Origin: Erysipelotrichia bacterium
GTDB lineage: Bacteria > Bacillota_I > Bacilli_A > Erysipelotrichales > Erysipelotrichaceae
Assembly: GCA_030525245.1 (NCBI GenBank)
Contig: JAUNFB010000004.1
Span: 1 to 64,000, forward strand
Reading direction: 5' to 3'
Length of the DNA: 64,000 nucleotides
Shown here: positions 7,604-16,398 of the stretch, in pieces
How positions within the stretch are numbered: the first letter of the stretch is position 1
How the letters are laid out: each line of letters begins with the position of its first letter
Translations under genes and position numbers: made by a program
Notes under the pieces: generated by a model
The model's input: only the letters and a program-made list of their open reading frames with translations
The model's database searches: none
Told to the model about the DNA's origin: nothing

Positions 7604-9070
7604 ATGAATAAAGAAAAATTTGTTTCTTTGAACAACTATGGTAAATTAGCGGTATTAATCGGTGTGATTTTGTTAATTCCGCTTGTATGTATACCTTTTT
7701 ATCCGGAAGATATTAAATATGCTCATTGCTTTATTATTCCGGGAGTAGTTACAATATTAATCGGTATTTTGATTTGTTATTTCGGTAAACCATTTGTTTC
7801 TTCCCGCTTCTATACGGTAAATCAAAAAAACAGTACCTTGATTGTCTTATTTGCTTGGATATTCAGTTGTTTTATGGGGGCTTTTCCTTTTGTACTTAGC
7901 GGACAATTAAACTTTTTACAGGCTCTGTTTGAATCCGTTTCCGGCTATACCGGTGCCGGATTAACGGTCATTGATATTGCATCTTCGTGTAAGTCGATCT
8001 TATTTTATCGCTCTTTAACTCAATTTGTCGGTGGATTAGGCTTTGTGGTTTTGTTTTTGGTGATTGTAAATGATAAGCAATCAATGGATTTATTTAATGC
8101 GGAGGGACATCCGGATAAATTGCGTCCCAATTTACGGGTAACGGCTCGGACAATCTTATGGACTTACTTAATTTTAGTTGGTATCGGTACATTGGGTTGT
8201 TGGATTTTGGGCATGGATTTTTTTGACAGTTTGAATCATACTATGACATCGATTGCGACCGGAGGATTTTCTACTAAACCTGATGGTTTAGCCGGCTACA
8301 GTTGGCAAATACAATTATGGATTGTTGTGGTCATGCTTTTGGGTTGTATAAATACGGCAGTACTTATTTTATTTGTACAAGGTAAGTTTAAACAGGTACT
8401 AAAGAACAGTGAGTTACGTTTTTTAAACGGAATGATGGTTGTCTTTACAATCATAGTGATGGTTTCTTTAGCCAATGTAAAAACAGATATCGGAGAAAAT
8501 TTTGTCTTCTCTCTGTTTAATGTTGTCTCGTCGTTTTCTACGGCCGGAGCAGCGGTGGGATCGTTTGTTTCTTTGCCGCATACAGCTATTTTCTGCTTTA
8601 CTCTTTTAATGATTTTCGGCGGTTCGATGGGTTCCACTGCCGGTGGTATAAAGTTATCCCGCGTGTATATATTTTTGCGGACATTGATTAAATCGGTTAG
8701 AGATAAATTATATCCTGCTCGTAATTTGAAATTGATGCGGATGTATCGTTCAACAGGAGAAGCGGTAATTGAAGAAAAACAACAAAAAGATGCGATAAAT
8801 TATGTCGGAATTTATACATGTGTTTATATCATCGGTGTAATTGCTTTGATGTTTGCATCCGGCTGTCAATTGCATGAGTCAATGTTTGAATTTGCCAGTT
8901 GTTTATCTACTGTCGGATTGAGTATCGGAGTAACAACTCCGACTTGTAATGCTGCAACATTAATTGTGGAGATGATCGGCATGATATTGGGCAGATTGGA
9001 AGTAATCCCTGTATTCTTCGGTTGTAATTATGCTGTTGAGGAAATAAAAAAGTTATTTAACAAGAAATAA
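7604..9070 (+). CDS. TrkH/KtrB-type potassium uptake membrane subunit
   Basis: The 488-residue integral membrane protein has four M1-P-M2 repeats. The selectivity-filter glycines are visible in the four pore loops: SGYTGAG, IATGGFS, FSTAGAA and LSTVGLS. It is the potassium-translocating subunit, gated by the two RCK proteins encoded just upstream, which makes 6510-9070 a complete K+ uptake operon. Its length matches TrkH/KtrB proteins of about 450-490 residues. A clear terminator follows. Confidence 0.94.
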   Translation: MNKEKFVSLNNYGKLAVLIGVILLIPLVCIPFYPEDIKYAHCFIIPGVVTILIGILICYFGKPFVSSRFYTVNQKNSTLIVLFAWIFSCFMGAFPFVLSGQLNFLQALFESVSGYTGAGLTVIDIASSCKSILFYRSLTQFVGGLGFVVLFLVIVNDKQSMDLFNAEGHPDKLRPNLRVTARTILWTYLILVGIGTLGCWILGMDFFDSLNHTMTSIATGGFSTKPDGLAGYSWQIQLWIVVVMLLGCINTAVLILFVQGKFKQVLKNSELRFLNGMMVVFTIIVMVSLANVKTDIGENFVFSLFNVVSSFSTAGAAVGSFVSLPHTAIFCFTLLMIFGGSMGSTAGGIKLSRVYIFLRTLIKSVRDKLYPARNLKLMRMYRSTGEAVIEEKQQKDAINYVGIYTCVYIIGVIALMFASGCQLHESMFEFASCLSTVGLSIGVTTPTCNAATLIVEMIGMILGRLEVIPVFFGCNYAVEEIKKLFNKK

Positions 9071-9073
9071 AAT

Positions 9074-9114
9074 AAGTCATCTGTATAAGCTGAAATCTTA
9101 CAGATGACTTTTAT
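9074..9114 (+). terminator. Terminator after the potassium-uptake operon
   Basis: Perfect 12-bp stem AAGTCATCTGTA / TACAGATGACTT with a 13-nt loop and a T-rich tail. Confidence 0.88.
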
Positions 9115-9156
9115 TGTTTGGACGATTTAATATATTTGAAGAAAATAATATATAAT

Positions 9157-9479
9157 ATGTGCAATGTTAATGGAACCGTGGCAGATGTTATATTGACAAT
9201 GAGCATTATATTTATGTTGATGATGATATAGATGATACGGATATTCTTGTGGATATGGTAGATAAGTATAAACCGTTATTGGTGAGTATAAATTATTATT
9301 CCGGTTCATTTGCGGAAGTTACGGATAATGCAACCGGTAAAAAGGTTAGAATAAATGATAATGATTGGACCGATTATGCGGAAGGAAATGTAAAAATATT
9401 GTCACATTTATCTCATATGGTTAAGGACTGCGGAATATATGAAGAAGATAAAGGTATTGAATCTCCGATACAGGTATAA
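9157..9479 (+). pseudogene. Small acidic protein gene with an apparent frameshift
   Basis: An open frame from GTG 9249 to 9479 encodes 76 residues, but the same frame stays open upstream to 9171 and reads an acidic, coding-like segment (DNEHYIYVDDDIDDTDI) with no start codon. A different frame opens with ATG at 9157 (MCNVNGTVADVI) and would join it if one base were added near 9193, at a short T/A run. This suggests a gene of about 107 residues carrying a one-base deletion, or a sequencing error. The C-terminal part (KPLLVSINYYSGSFAEV..) is not a family I recognise. No strong ribosome site is seen before either start. Confidence 0.45.
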
Positions 9480-9547
9480 AATTATTTAGACGTTATTTTC
9501 AATTAACGTTATGATACAATTGACTTAATAAAGAGAGGGTAATAATT

Positions 9548-9934
9548 ATGCCAATTAATTTTAATCAAAATTCATCATTTAGTCTAAAACAAATAGATGT
9601 TGCTTCAGTAAAAAATGAAGTGAAAGATTTGTTGATTGATTCGGAAGAAGCGGTTATGGCTTTTCAAACGGTTAGGGATCAACTTATTTTTACCGATAAA
9701 AGAATAATTTCGGTAGATGTTCAAGGTTTTATCGGAGCAAAGAAGACTTTTTGTTCTATGCCATACAGTAATATCCAATATTTTGCTGTTCAAACAGCGG
9801 GCTTTGGAGAGCTGAAACCGGATAATAAATTGATATTAACATTTTCCAATTCGTTTACTGCCGAATTTAATTTCAAGGACAAAGTGGATATCGGTCTTAT
9901 CGGGAGAACGATTTCCAAATATTTATTAAAGTAA
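9548..9934 (+). CDS. Bacterial PH-domain protein (bPH_1 type)
   Basis: The 128-residue cytosolic protein matches the small stand-alone bacterial PH-like domain proteins. After a short N-terminal helix comes the characteristic sequence of beta-strands (AFQTVRDQLIFTDKRIISVD, then GAKKTFCSMPYSNIQYFAVQ) and a final helix. These proteins are common in Bacillota and form ring oligomers, but their role is poorly defined. It has its own ribosome site (GAGAGGGT) and stands alone. Confidence 0.85.
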   Translation: MPINFNQNSSFSLKQIDVASVKNEVKDLLIDSEEAVMAFQTVRDQLIFTDKRIISVDVQGFIGAKKTFCSMPYSNIQYFAVQTAGFGELKPDNKLILTFSNSFTAEFNFKDKVDIGLIGRTISKYLLK

Positions 9935-9980
9935 GGTGAATTATCTGTACTGTTTTGCGAACTTTGTTTATCAAAAAGCA

Positions 9981-10009
9981 TTTAAAAAGAATCGCCTGAG
10001 CGATTCTTA
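9981..10009 (-). terminator. Terminator overlapping the murA stop codon
   Basis: Stem AAGAATCG/CGATTCTT (9987-9994, 10001-10008), loop CCTGAG. On the minus strand it is followed by a T-run. Confidence 0.85.
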
Positions 10010-11272
10010 GTCAATGATTTCGCGATGAATATCGGCACCCAAATCGGATAATTTGGAAACAATATCTTCATATCCGCGGTCTATATGGTAGATATCATGA
10101 ATGGTTGTGGTTCCTTGCGCAATCAATCCGGCGATAACCAAAGCAGCTCCGCAACGTAAATCGGTAGCAGATACATCGGTTCCGATCAGTTTGGTCGGTC
10201 CGACAATGGTTGCTGATGGTGAAGCGACGATGATATTGGCTCCCATTTTATTTAACTGTTCGCAGTGTTTGAAGCGGGCGACATAAATTGTTTCCGTTAT
10301 AACACTGTTACCTATGGCTTGAGTTAAAAGTGCGGTCAAAGGTGCCTGTAAATCGGTAGCAAAACCCGGATAAGGCATGGTTTTAATATTTGTTTTAGTC
10401 AATTGGTGTTCATTTCTTTTGATATGAACTTTGTCGTAATCGGTTTCTATGTCGACACCGATTTCTTTTAATTTAGAAATAAGAGAATCTAAGTGGTAAG
10501 GTATAACATTTTCGATTGTTACATCTTTTCCCATTGCGGCGGCAAGAATGATATATGTTCCGGCTTCAATTCTGTCGGGAATGATTTCGTGGAAACAACC
10601 GTCAAGTTTTTCGACTCCTTCAATGATGATTCGGCTGGTTCCGCCGCCGCGGATATTGGCTCCCATTTCATTTAAAAGGGTAATACAGTCGATGATTTCC
10701 GGTTCTCTGGCTGCATTTTCGATGACAGTTTCTCCCTTGGCGTATACAGCCGCCATAATGATATTGATGGTTGCGCCGACAGAGGCAAAATCTAAATAGA
10801 TTCTGGTGCCGATAAGTTCATCGGCAGTTAATATATAATTGTCATCACGATATTCGACTTTTGCTCCCAAAGCTTCAAAACCTTTGAGATGTAGGTCAAT
10901 TGGGCGTGGGCCTAAATTACAACCGCCCGGCATCCGGATGGTTACATGTTTGTATTTGCCTAAAAGAGCACCCATGAAATAATAAGAGGCTCTTAATTTG
11001 CTTACGGCATCGATGATTAATGGTTTATTAATCATTTCGGCAGGATCGATTACTATAGCATCTAAAGATGGAGTAGTAACTTTTATATTCATATATTCCA
11101 AAATTTCTTTTAAAGAACGGACATCGGAAATGTTGGGAATACCGACGATTGTTACTTTATTATGGGCTAATACAGCTGCCGGTATTAAAGCGACAGTGGC
11201 ATTTTTAGCTCCCGATACGCGGATATTCCCTTCTAACAGGTTACCGCCTTTTATTTTAATAACTTCTTCCAT
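10007..11272 (-). CDS. murA: UDP-N-acetylglucosamine 1-carboxyvinyltransferase
   Basis: MurA transfers enolpyruvate from PEP to UDP-GlcNAc, the first committed step of peptidoglycan synthesis in the cytosol. The 421-residue length is typical. The GAKNA motif (K23, N24) and the active-site loop with the fosfomycin-target cysteine (C118 in [14 protein letters not shown]) are intact, as are the duplicated inside-out barrel repeats. It is a single-gene unit with a terminator overlapping its stop. Many Bacillota have two MurA paralogues; which one this is cannot be decided from the window. Confidence 0.97.
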   Translation of the reverse strand: MEEVIKIKGGNLLEGNIRVSGAKNATVALIPAAVLAHNKVTIVGIPNISDVRSLKEILEYMNIKVTTPSLDAIVIDPAEMINKPLIIDAVSKLRASYYFMGALLGKYKHVTIRMPGGCNLGPRPIDLHLKGFEALGAKVEYRDDNYILTADELIGTRIYLDFASVGATINIIMAAVYAKGETVIENAAREPEIIDCITLLNEMGANIRGGGTSRIIIEGVEKLDGCFHEIIPDRIEAGTYIILAAAMGKDVTIENVIPYHLDSLISKLKEIGVDIETDYDKVHIKRNEHQLTKTNIKTMPYPGFATDLQAPLTALLTQAIGNSVITETIYVARFKHCEQLNKMGANIIVASPSATIVGPTKLIGTDVSATDLRCGAALVIAGLIAQGTTTIHDIYHIDRGYEDIVSKLSDLGADIHREIID

Positions 11273-11341
11273 TTCTAATCACCACAGATAGTATAACACA
11301 AAATAGTCCAACTTATGGTAGAATAGTTTGGGTGATAAAAA

Positions 11342-12505
11342 ATGCAGGATAGAAAAAGAGAACAATTGTTCCGGATTACTTACTTTTTACTTTATTTAGC
11401 TCTGTCATTCAGTTTCTGTTTGCTGGTTCCGTTTTTAATTTCTTTGGGTTATACGGCTACGGAAAGGGGCATAATGTTGGCTTTTGGAGCAATCGCCGGA
11501 ATGGCAGTTCAATTTTGGATCGGTTATTTATGCGATAAAAATAAGACGATCAAAAAATATACTCATTATGTGTATTTTCTTTATTCACTTATAACGGTAT
11601 TGTTATATTTGACCGATTTTCACAATTTAGCTGTTCATATCTTGCTTGTTGGGACAATGCAAATATTTTTCCGGGTCAGCATCGGCCTTGTTGATTCTTG
11701 GGTTTTGGAAAGCAGTGAGGAGTGTAAGGAAAATTATGGTTCTATGCGTGCTTTCGGCTCATTGGGTTGGGTTGTCGGCAGTTATTTGGTCTCTTTGATG
11801 GTTACCGATTGCGGTTATAAACCGATAGGCATAGTTTTTACCGTTGTAGTTTTTCTGAATTATTTAATCGGAAGAAATATTGCCGATGCTCAAAAGCAAG
11901 AGAATACAAAAATTGATTTACAAGATGTGCAGGTTTTGTTTAAAAATAAATTGTATATATTGTTGATCTTGATTTTGTTCGGTGTATTTATGATGCAGTC
12001 ATCTTTGGATGTTACGATCGTAGATAAATTATCTGTTTTAAATGCATCCGCAAAACAAGTGAGTTATTATTGGATGGTAACAGGTATTGTAGAAATTCCT
12101 TTGTTTTTTGTCGGTAATAGATTGGCTAAGAAATATGGTTATACTGAATTATTGATTGTTTCGATAGCGATTTATGGTCTAAGATTTGTTTTATATGGTT
12201 TGTCAACCACAATTACGCAAATGATGTTGACTTCTCTGCTGCAATTTCTTTCTTTTCCGATTATTCAGGTGGTATCCAAACAAATGGTGGATCAGCAATC
12301 ACCTGCCAATCTTAAGAGTTGCGGGCAATTAATCGGTCTGGCTTTATATAATTGCACCAGTGCTTTGTGTGCGCCGCTGATGGCAGGATATTTAGAAGAT
12401 ACATTTAATATTGATGTGGCTTGCTTTGTGATCGGATCTTTTGCACTTTTTTCTATTTTGTTAGCTTTTGTTTATCGTCAATCGGATAAAAAAAGTAAGC
12501 GGTAA
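11342..12505 (+). CDS. MFS transporter (12 TM)
   Basis: This 387-residue polytopic protein has two bundles of six helices linked by a basic loop near residue 185 (AQKQENTKIDLQ). The loop between helices 2 and 3 carries a variant of the MFS signature (YLCDKNKTIKK). It resembles the LacY/NupG-like branch (sugar or nucleoside symporters). The promoter is probably TATGGTAGAAT (extended -10) about 20 nt upstream, with GGGTGAT as a weak ribosome site. There is no metabolic gene beside it except HPr, so the substrate is unknown. Confidence 0.85.
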   Translation: MQDRKREQLFRITYFLLYLALSFSFCLLVPFLISLGYTATERGIMLAFGAIAGMAVQFWIGYLCDKNKTIKKYTHYVYFLYSLITVLLYLTDFHNLAVHILLVGTMQIFFRVSIGLVDSWVLESSEECKENYGSMRAFGSLGWVVGSYLVSLMVTDCGYKPIGIVFTVVVFLNYLIGRNIADAQKQENTKIDLQDVQVLFKNKLYILLILILFGVFMMQSSLDVTIVDKLSVLNASAKQVSYYWMVTGIVEIPLFFVGNRLAKKYGYTELLIVSIAIYGLRFVLYGLSTTITQMMLTSLLQFLSFPIIQVVSKQMVDQQSPANLKSCGQLIGLALYNCTSALCAPLMAGYLEDTFNIDVACFVIGSFALFSILLAFVYRQSDKKSKR

Positions 12506-12516
12506 TTTAATTTGTA

Positions 12517-12545
12517 TTGAAAAAAATGCTCTCTTAGAGTAAAAT
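12517..12545 (+). promoter_or_regulatory. Sigma-A promoter of ptsH
   Basis: TTGAAA (12517-12522), 17-bp spacer, TAAAAT (12540-12545). A strong ribosome site AGGAGG precedes the HPr ATG. Confidence 0.75.
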
Positions 12546-12584
12546 CTATTTAAGAGCGGAGAAATATATAGGAGGTTTTTTATC

Positions 12585-12854
12585 ATGACTGAAGTTAAAG
12601 TTTTGGTTATTGATCCGGTAGGATTACATGCACGTCCGGCTACTGTGGCAGTTAATGCTGCAAGCAAATGCAAAGGATGTAAAGTTACAGTTTCTTATAA
12701 GGGACGTTCTGTTGATATGAAGTCAATCATGGGCGTTATGTCTTTAGGCATTCCTACACAATCGGAAATAGTTATTACTTGCGATGGTGAAAACGAAGAA
12801 GAAGCAGCAAAGAATATTGTTGAGACTTTAAGAGCACAAAAAGTTGTTGACTAA
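12585..12854 (+). CDS. ptsH: Phosphocarrier protein HPr
   Basis: HPr passes phosphate from enzyme I to the EIIA domains of every PTS, including the three mannose-family systems in this window and the PRD regulators. The 89-residue protein has the active-site His15 in GLHARPAT and the regulatory Ser47 in MKSIMGVMSLG, the site used by HPr kinase in Bacillota for CcpA-dependent catabolite repression. It is a monocistronic unit with its own promoter and terminator; ptsI is not adjacent, unlike in many relatives. Confidence 0.97.
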   Translation: MTEVKVLVIDPVGLHARPATVAVNAASKCKGCKVTVSYKGRSVDMKSIMGVMSLGIPTQSEIVITCDGENEEEAAKNIVETLRAQKVVD

Positions 12855-12867
12855 TTAGTATTTAAAG

Positions 12868-12900
12868 AGAAGTTGTTTTCAATGATAACTTCTTTTTTTA
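12868..12900 (+). terminator. Terminator after ptsH
   Basis: Stem AGAAGTT/AACTTCT with a 12-nt loop and a run of seven T. Confidence 0.85.
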
Positions 12901-12949
12901 TTGCAAAGAAATTTGTTATAATAAAGATGGAATTAAAGAGGGTCATAAA

Positions 12950-14635
12950 ATGAAAATAGAAGAAAAATATTTGATGTGGTTAAATCATCCGCAGATGGAT
13001 GATGACCTTAAAGAGGAACTGCAAAATATGAATGAGCAACAGAAAAAGGATGCTTTCTATATTGATGCTCAATTCGGTACAGCCGGTATTCGCAATATTT
13101 TAGGTGCGGGAACCAATCGCTTGAATGTTTATACGATTCGTAAGGCAACCAAAGGTGTTGCGGAAGTTTTGAAGCAAAAAGGCGGTAATTTAAGTGTGGC
13201 TATTGCTTATGATAATCGTTATAAATCAGCTGAGTTTGCTATGCAGACAGCTAAAATTTTAGCAAGCTATAATATTCGGGTATATTTGTATGATTCTTTG
13301 CGGACAACACCGCAATTGAGCTTTACAGTCCGCTATTTACATTGTACAGCCGGAATAATGATTACCGCTTCTCACAATACCAAAGAATATAACGGCTATA
13401 AAATATATGATGAAAACGGCTGTCAATTGGTGCCGATAAAAGTTGCTCCGATAATCAAGGCTATTGCCGATATAGAAGAAGATTTTGTTGAGGAAGCAGT
13501 ACTGAATGAGCAACAACAAAAACTTATTACATATATCTCTGCCGATGTGGATAAAATTTATTTAGATGAAGTATTGACAGTGCAATTAAATCCTGATTTG
13601 TCTAAAGATAATTTTAAAATTGTTTATACTTCTCAACATGGAACATCGTATAAACCTATTAGTACATTATTTGCGAAAGTAGGCTATGATACAGTTTATG
13701 TGAAAGAACAATGTTATCCGGATCCGGCATTTACCAATACGATTATTCCTAATCCGGAAGATCCGCGTGCTTATGTTTTGGCATTGGAATATGCCCGTAA
13801 AAACGACGCCGATGTTGTTTTGACTACTGATCCTGACGGTGACAGATTGGGCTTGGCTGTAAAACAAGGCAACGAGTATATTCTGATGACCGGAAATCAA
13901 ACCGGAGCGGTTTTAATCGATTATGTGTTGTCAATGCATAAGGAAAAGGGAACTTTGCCTAAAAATGCAGTATTATTCAATACAATTGTCACTTCCGATT
14001 TAGGGGAGGCAATAGCTCACGATTATGGCGTTGATGTGGAGAAAACTTTGACCGGATTTAAATATATCGGTGATAAAATCGAAATGCATAATCAAAAAAA
14101 GGATAAGAAATTTATTTTCGGTTATGAAGAAAGCTATGGTTATTTGATTAAGGATTTTGTACGTGATAAAGATGCCAATCAATCTTGCCTGTTAATTGCG
14201 GAATGTGCCAATTATTACAAGAAAAAGGGTTTGACTTTATATGATGTTTTGCAGAAACTTTATCAAAAATACGGAACATATGCGGAAAGTCAGAAATCTA
14301 TCGAATTTGCCGGAGCAGATGGCAGTATCAAAATGCAGAATTTACTGGCTAAATTGCGCAAAGAACAACCGCAAAATATTGCCGGCTGTGCTGTAGTTAA
14401 ATATCAGGATTTCGGAACGCAAAAATGTTACGAAAATGGTAATGTTGAGGATATTGTCGGCTTTGATAAGAGCGATGTTTTGAAATATTTCCTTGCGGAC
14501 GGTTCTTGGATTGCGGTAAGACCGTCGGGAACGGAACCGAAATGTAAATTTTATTATTGCATTAAAGGAAAAGATGCAAAGGATGTTCAAACTAAACAAC
14601 AATTGTACTATAAAGCTGTTACGGAATTAATTTAG
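12950..14635 (+). CDS. Phosphoglucomutase/phosphomannomutase family protein
   Basis: This 561-residue alpha-D-phosphohexomutase interconverts hexose 1- and 6-phosphates in the cytosol, linking sugar catabolism to cell-envelope precursors. Visible elements are the phosphoserine loop TASHNTKEYNGY (S141, where the usual Pro after Asn is Thr), the metal-binding loop TTDPDGDRLG, the sugar-binding GYEESYGY segment and the phosphate-binding RPSGTEPK near the C-terminus. The length fits the PgcA-like long subgroup of Bacillota. It is followed 9 nt later by the Gfo/Idh/MocA gene, so the two are co-transcribed. Confidence 0.92.
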   Translation: MKIEEKYLMWLNHPQMDDDLKEELQNMNEQQKKDAFYIDAQFGTAGIRNILGAGTNRLNVYTIRKATKGVAEVLKQKGGNLSVAIAYDNRYKSAEFAMQTAKILASYNIRVYLYDSLRTTPQLSFTVRYLHCTAGIMITASHNTKEYNGYKIYDENGCQLVPIKVAPIIKAIADIEEDFVEEAVLNEQQQKLITYISADVDKIYLDEVLTVQLNPDLSKDNFKIVYTSQHGTSYKPISTLFAKVGYDTVYVKEQCYPDPAFTNTIIPNPEDPRAYVLALEYARKNDADVVLTTDPDGDRLGLAVKQGNEYILMTGNQTGAVLIDYVLSMHKEKGTLPKNAVLFNTIVTSDLGEAIAHDYGVDVEKTLTGFKYIGDKIEMHNQKKDKKFIFGYEESYGYLIKDFVRDKDANQSCLLIAECANYYKKKGLTLYDVLQKLYQKYGTYAESQKSIEFAGADGSIKMQNLLAKLRKEQPQNIAGCAVVKYQDFGTQKCYENGNVEDIVGFDKSDVLKYFLADGSWIAVRPSGTEPKCKFYYCIKGKDAKDVQTKQQLYYKAVTELI

Positions 14636-14644
14636 GAGGTTTTT

Positions 14645-15631
14645 ATGAAATTGGGAATAATCGGTACAGGAATGATTGTTAAAACAGCATTGCCTTGTTT
14701 GAACAATATGCCGGAATATGTTTTGCAGGCAATAGCATCGACGGAAAAATCTAAGAGTGTTGCTCAGCAATTGGCTGAACAATATAATATTAAGGAAGTA
14801 TACACCGATTATCTTTCATTATTGGATGATAAAGAAGTGGAGACCGTTTATGTGGCTACTCCTAATAACTTGCACTATATTATGTGTCAAAAGGCTCTTT
14901 TAAAAGGGAAAAATGTTATTTGTGAAAAACCTTTTACAAGTAATTATTATCAATTGGCTGAATTGATGAAACTTGCTGAAGAAAAGCGATTATTTCTTTT
15001 GGAAGCAATTGCTCCTTCATTCTATCCTAATGTTAAAAAATTAAAAAGATTATTGCCTTTAATCGGGAAAATCAGGATTGTCGATGCTAATTACAGCAAG
15101 TATTCATCACGCTATACTGCATTCAAACAAGGAAAAATAATGCCGGCTTTTGATGTTGCTTGTTGTGGGGGAGCATTGATGGATCTTAATGTTTATAACC
15201 TGCATATGCTGGCTTTATTGTTTGGCGAAAGTACTGAAGTACAATATCATGCCAATATAGAGAGAGGCATTGATACTTCCGGTATTGTTACTGCTGATTA
15301 TCCTGATTTCAAAGCGGTATTAATCGGCAGCAAAGATTGCGACGGCAATAACTGTTTCTGTATTCAGGGCGAACAAGGTATGATAAATATAATTCCGAGT
15401 GCCGATGGTACCAAAGATATTAAAGTGATTTTGCATGACGAAATAAAAGAATACCCGGCTGAAAAGGGTGTTCATTACATGTATTATGAATTTAAGGAAT
15501 TTGAGCAAATAATTAAAGAAAAAGATTATACAACAGCTAATAAATTGGCTCAAACATCTCTTATTGTTATGCGTATGGTTACGGAAGCGAGAATTAAAGG
15601 TAATATTATATTCCCGGAAGATAAAGCATGA
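14645..15631 (+). CDS. Gfo/Idh/MocA family NAD(P)-dependent oxidoreductase
   Basis: The 328-residue protein has an N-terminal Rossmann fold (GIIGTGMIVK at the start) and the family EKP motif (CEKPFTSN, about residue 98) with the catalytic Lys, then the beta-sheet substrate domain. Such enzymes oxidise or reduce sugar carbons or dihydrodiols using NAD(P). It shares a strong ribosome site (TTAGGAGG) and a 9-nt gap with the phosphohexomutase, and its stop overlaps the NERD gene, so a three-gene operon is likely. The substrate is not predictable. Confidence 0.87.
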   Translation: MKLGIIGTGMIVKTALPCLNNMPEYVLQAIASTEKSKSVAQQLAEQYNIKEVYTDYLSLLDDKEVETVYVATPNNLHYIMCQKALLKGKNVICEKPFTSNYYQLAELMKLAEEKRLFLLEAIAPSFYPNVKKLKRLLPLIGKIRIVDANYSKYSSRYTAFKQGKIMPAFDVACCGGALMDLNVYNLHMLALLFGESTEVQYHANIERGIDTSGIVTADYPDFKAVLIGSKDCDGNNCFCIQGEQGMINIIPSADGTKDIKVILHDEIKEYPAEKGVHYMYYEFKEFEQIIKEKDYTTANKLAQTSLIVMRMVTEARIKGNIIFPEDKA

Positions 15632-16272
15632 TTTTATTGATTATTTTCATTGCGGCAATAATTATTCTTGTCATAGCTTTTTCTAAAGAAAATAGGTCCG
15701 TAACATCGTTAACGGATGAAAAGGGTCTGTATGGTGAAGAAATATGTGTTTATTACTTGCGAAAAATGCTTAGAAAAGATGAATATATTTTGAATAATCT
15801 TTTGTTATCATTAAGAAACGGCAGAAAAACAGAAATAGATGCAGTGATTGTTTCGCAAAAGGGAATATTTTGTATTGAAATAAAAAATTGGGTAGGACAC
15901 ATCAGCGGAGATAATTATTCGCAATATTGGTATCAAAGATATGATGACAAATATCTGGAGGATAAATTGCATCGTAATCCTTTTATCCAAAATGAAAACC
16001 ATTGTAAAGTATTAGCTCGTTTGTTTAATTACAAATATTCCGTAAATAATGTTATTCTTTTTCCGAAAATTGAGGATAAACAGGAATTACATTCATCGAC
16101 TACTTTCGAATTGGAAGAGTTTATTAAATATTATAGGTGTTTATCAAACGGCAAACTGCATTCATACGATGTTGAAAAGGTTGTAAGCAAATTAAGAAAA
16201 TATGAAGCCACAGATGAACAATTAAAGAACTACAAAAAACAAATGCAAAGAGAAAAAAATGAACACGATTGA
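15628..16272 (+). CDS. Membrane-anchored NERD (nuclease-related domain) protein
   Basis: Residues 1-20 form one transmembrane segment (MILLIIFIAAIIILVIAF). The following part is a NERD domain: a GLYGEEICVYYL helix (early Glu), then TEIDAVIV and FCIEIKNW, which supply the D-x(n)-E-x-K pattern of the PD-(D/E)XK nuclease fold. NERD proteins are predicted nucleases of undefined function. Its ATG overlaps the stop of the upstream oxidoreductase (4 nt), so it is translationally coupled to a metabolic operon, an unexplained pairing. The C-terminus is highly charged. Confidence 0.8.
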   Translation: MILLIIFIAAIIILVIAFSKENRSVTSLTDEKGLYGEEICVYYLRKMLRKDEYILNNLLLSLRNGRKTEIDAVIVSQKGIFCIEIKNWVGHISGDNYSQYWYQRYDDKYLEDKLHRNPFIQNENHCKVLARLFNYKYSVNNVILFPKIEDKQELHSSTTFELEEFIKYYRCLSNGKLHSYDVEKVVSKLRKYEATDEQLKNYKKQMQREKNEHD

Positions 16273-16287
16273 ATCGTGTTCATTTTC
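16258..16287 (+). terminator. Terminator overlapping the NERD gene stop
   Basis: GAACACGA-TTGAA-TCGTGTTC hairpin with flanking A-run and T-run; the TGA stop is in the loop. Confidence 0.85.
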
Positions 16288-16398
16288 ATGTTTGTTAAAG
16301 ATAAAGTATTGCCAATATTGTTTGGTAGCAGGAAAACTGTTGATAATAAGTAATAGGCATATTCTCTTTTGAAAATATTTTATGTCAGATTTTGTCTA

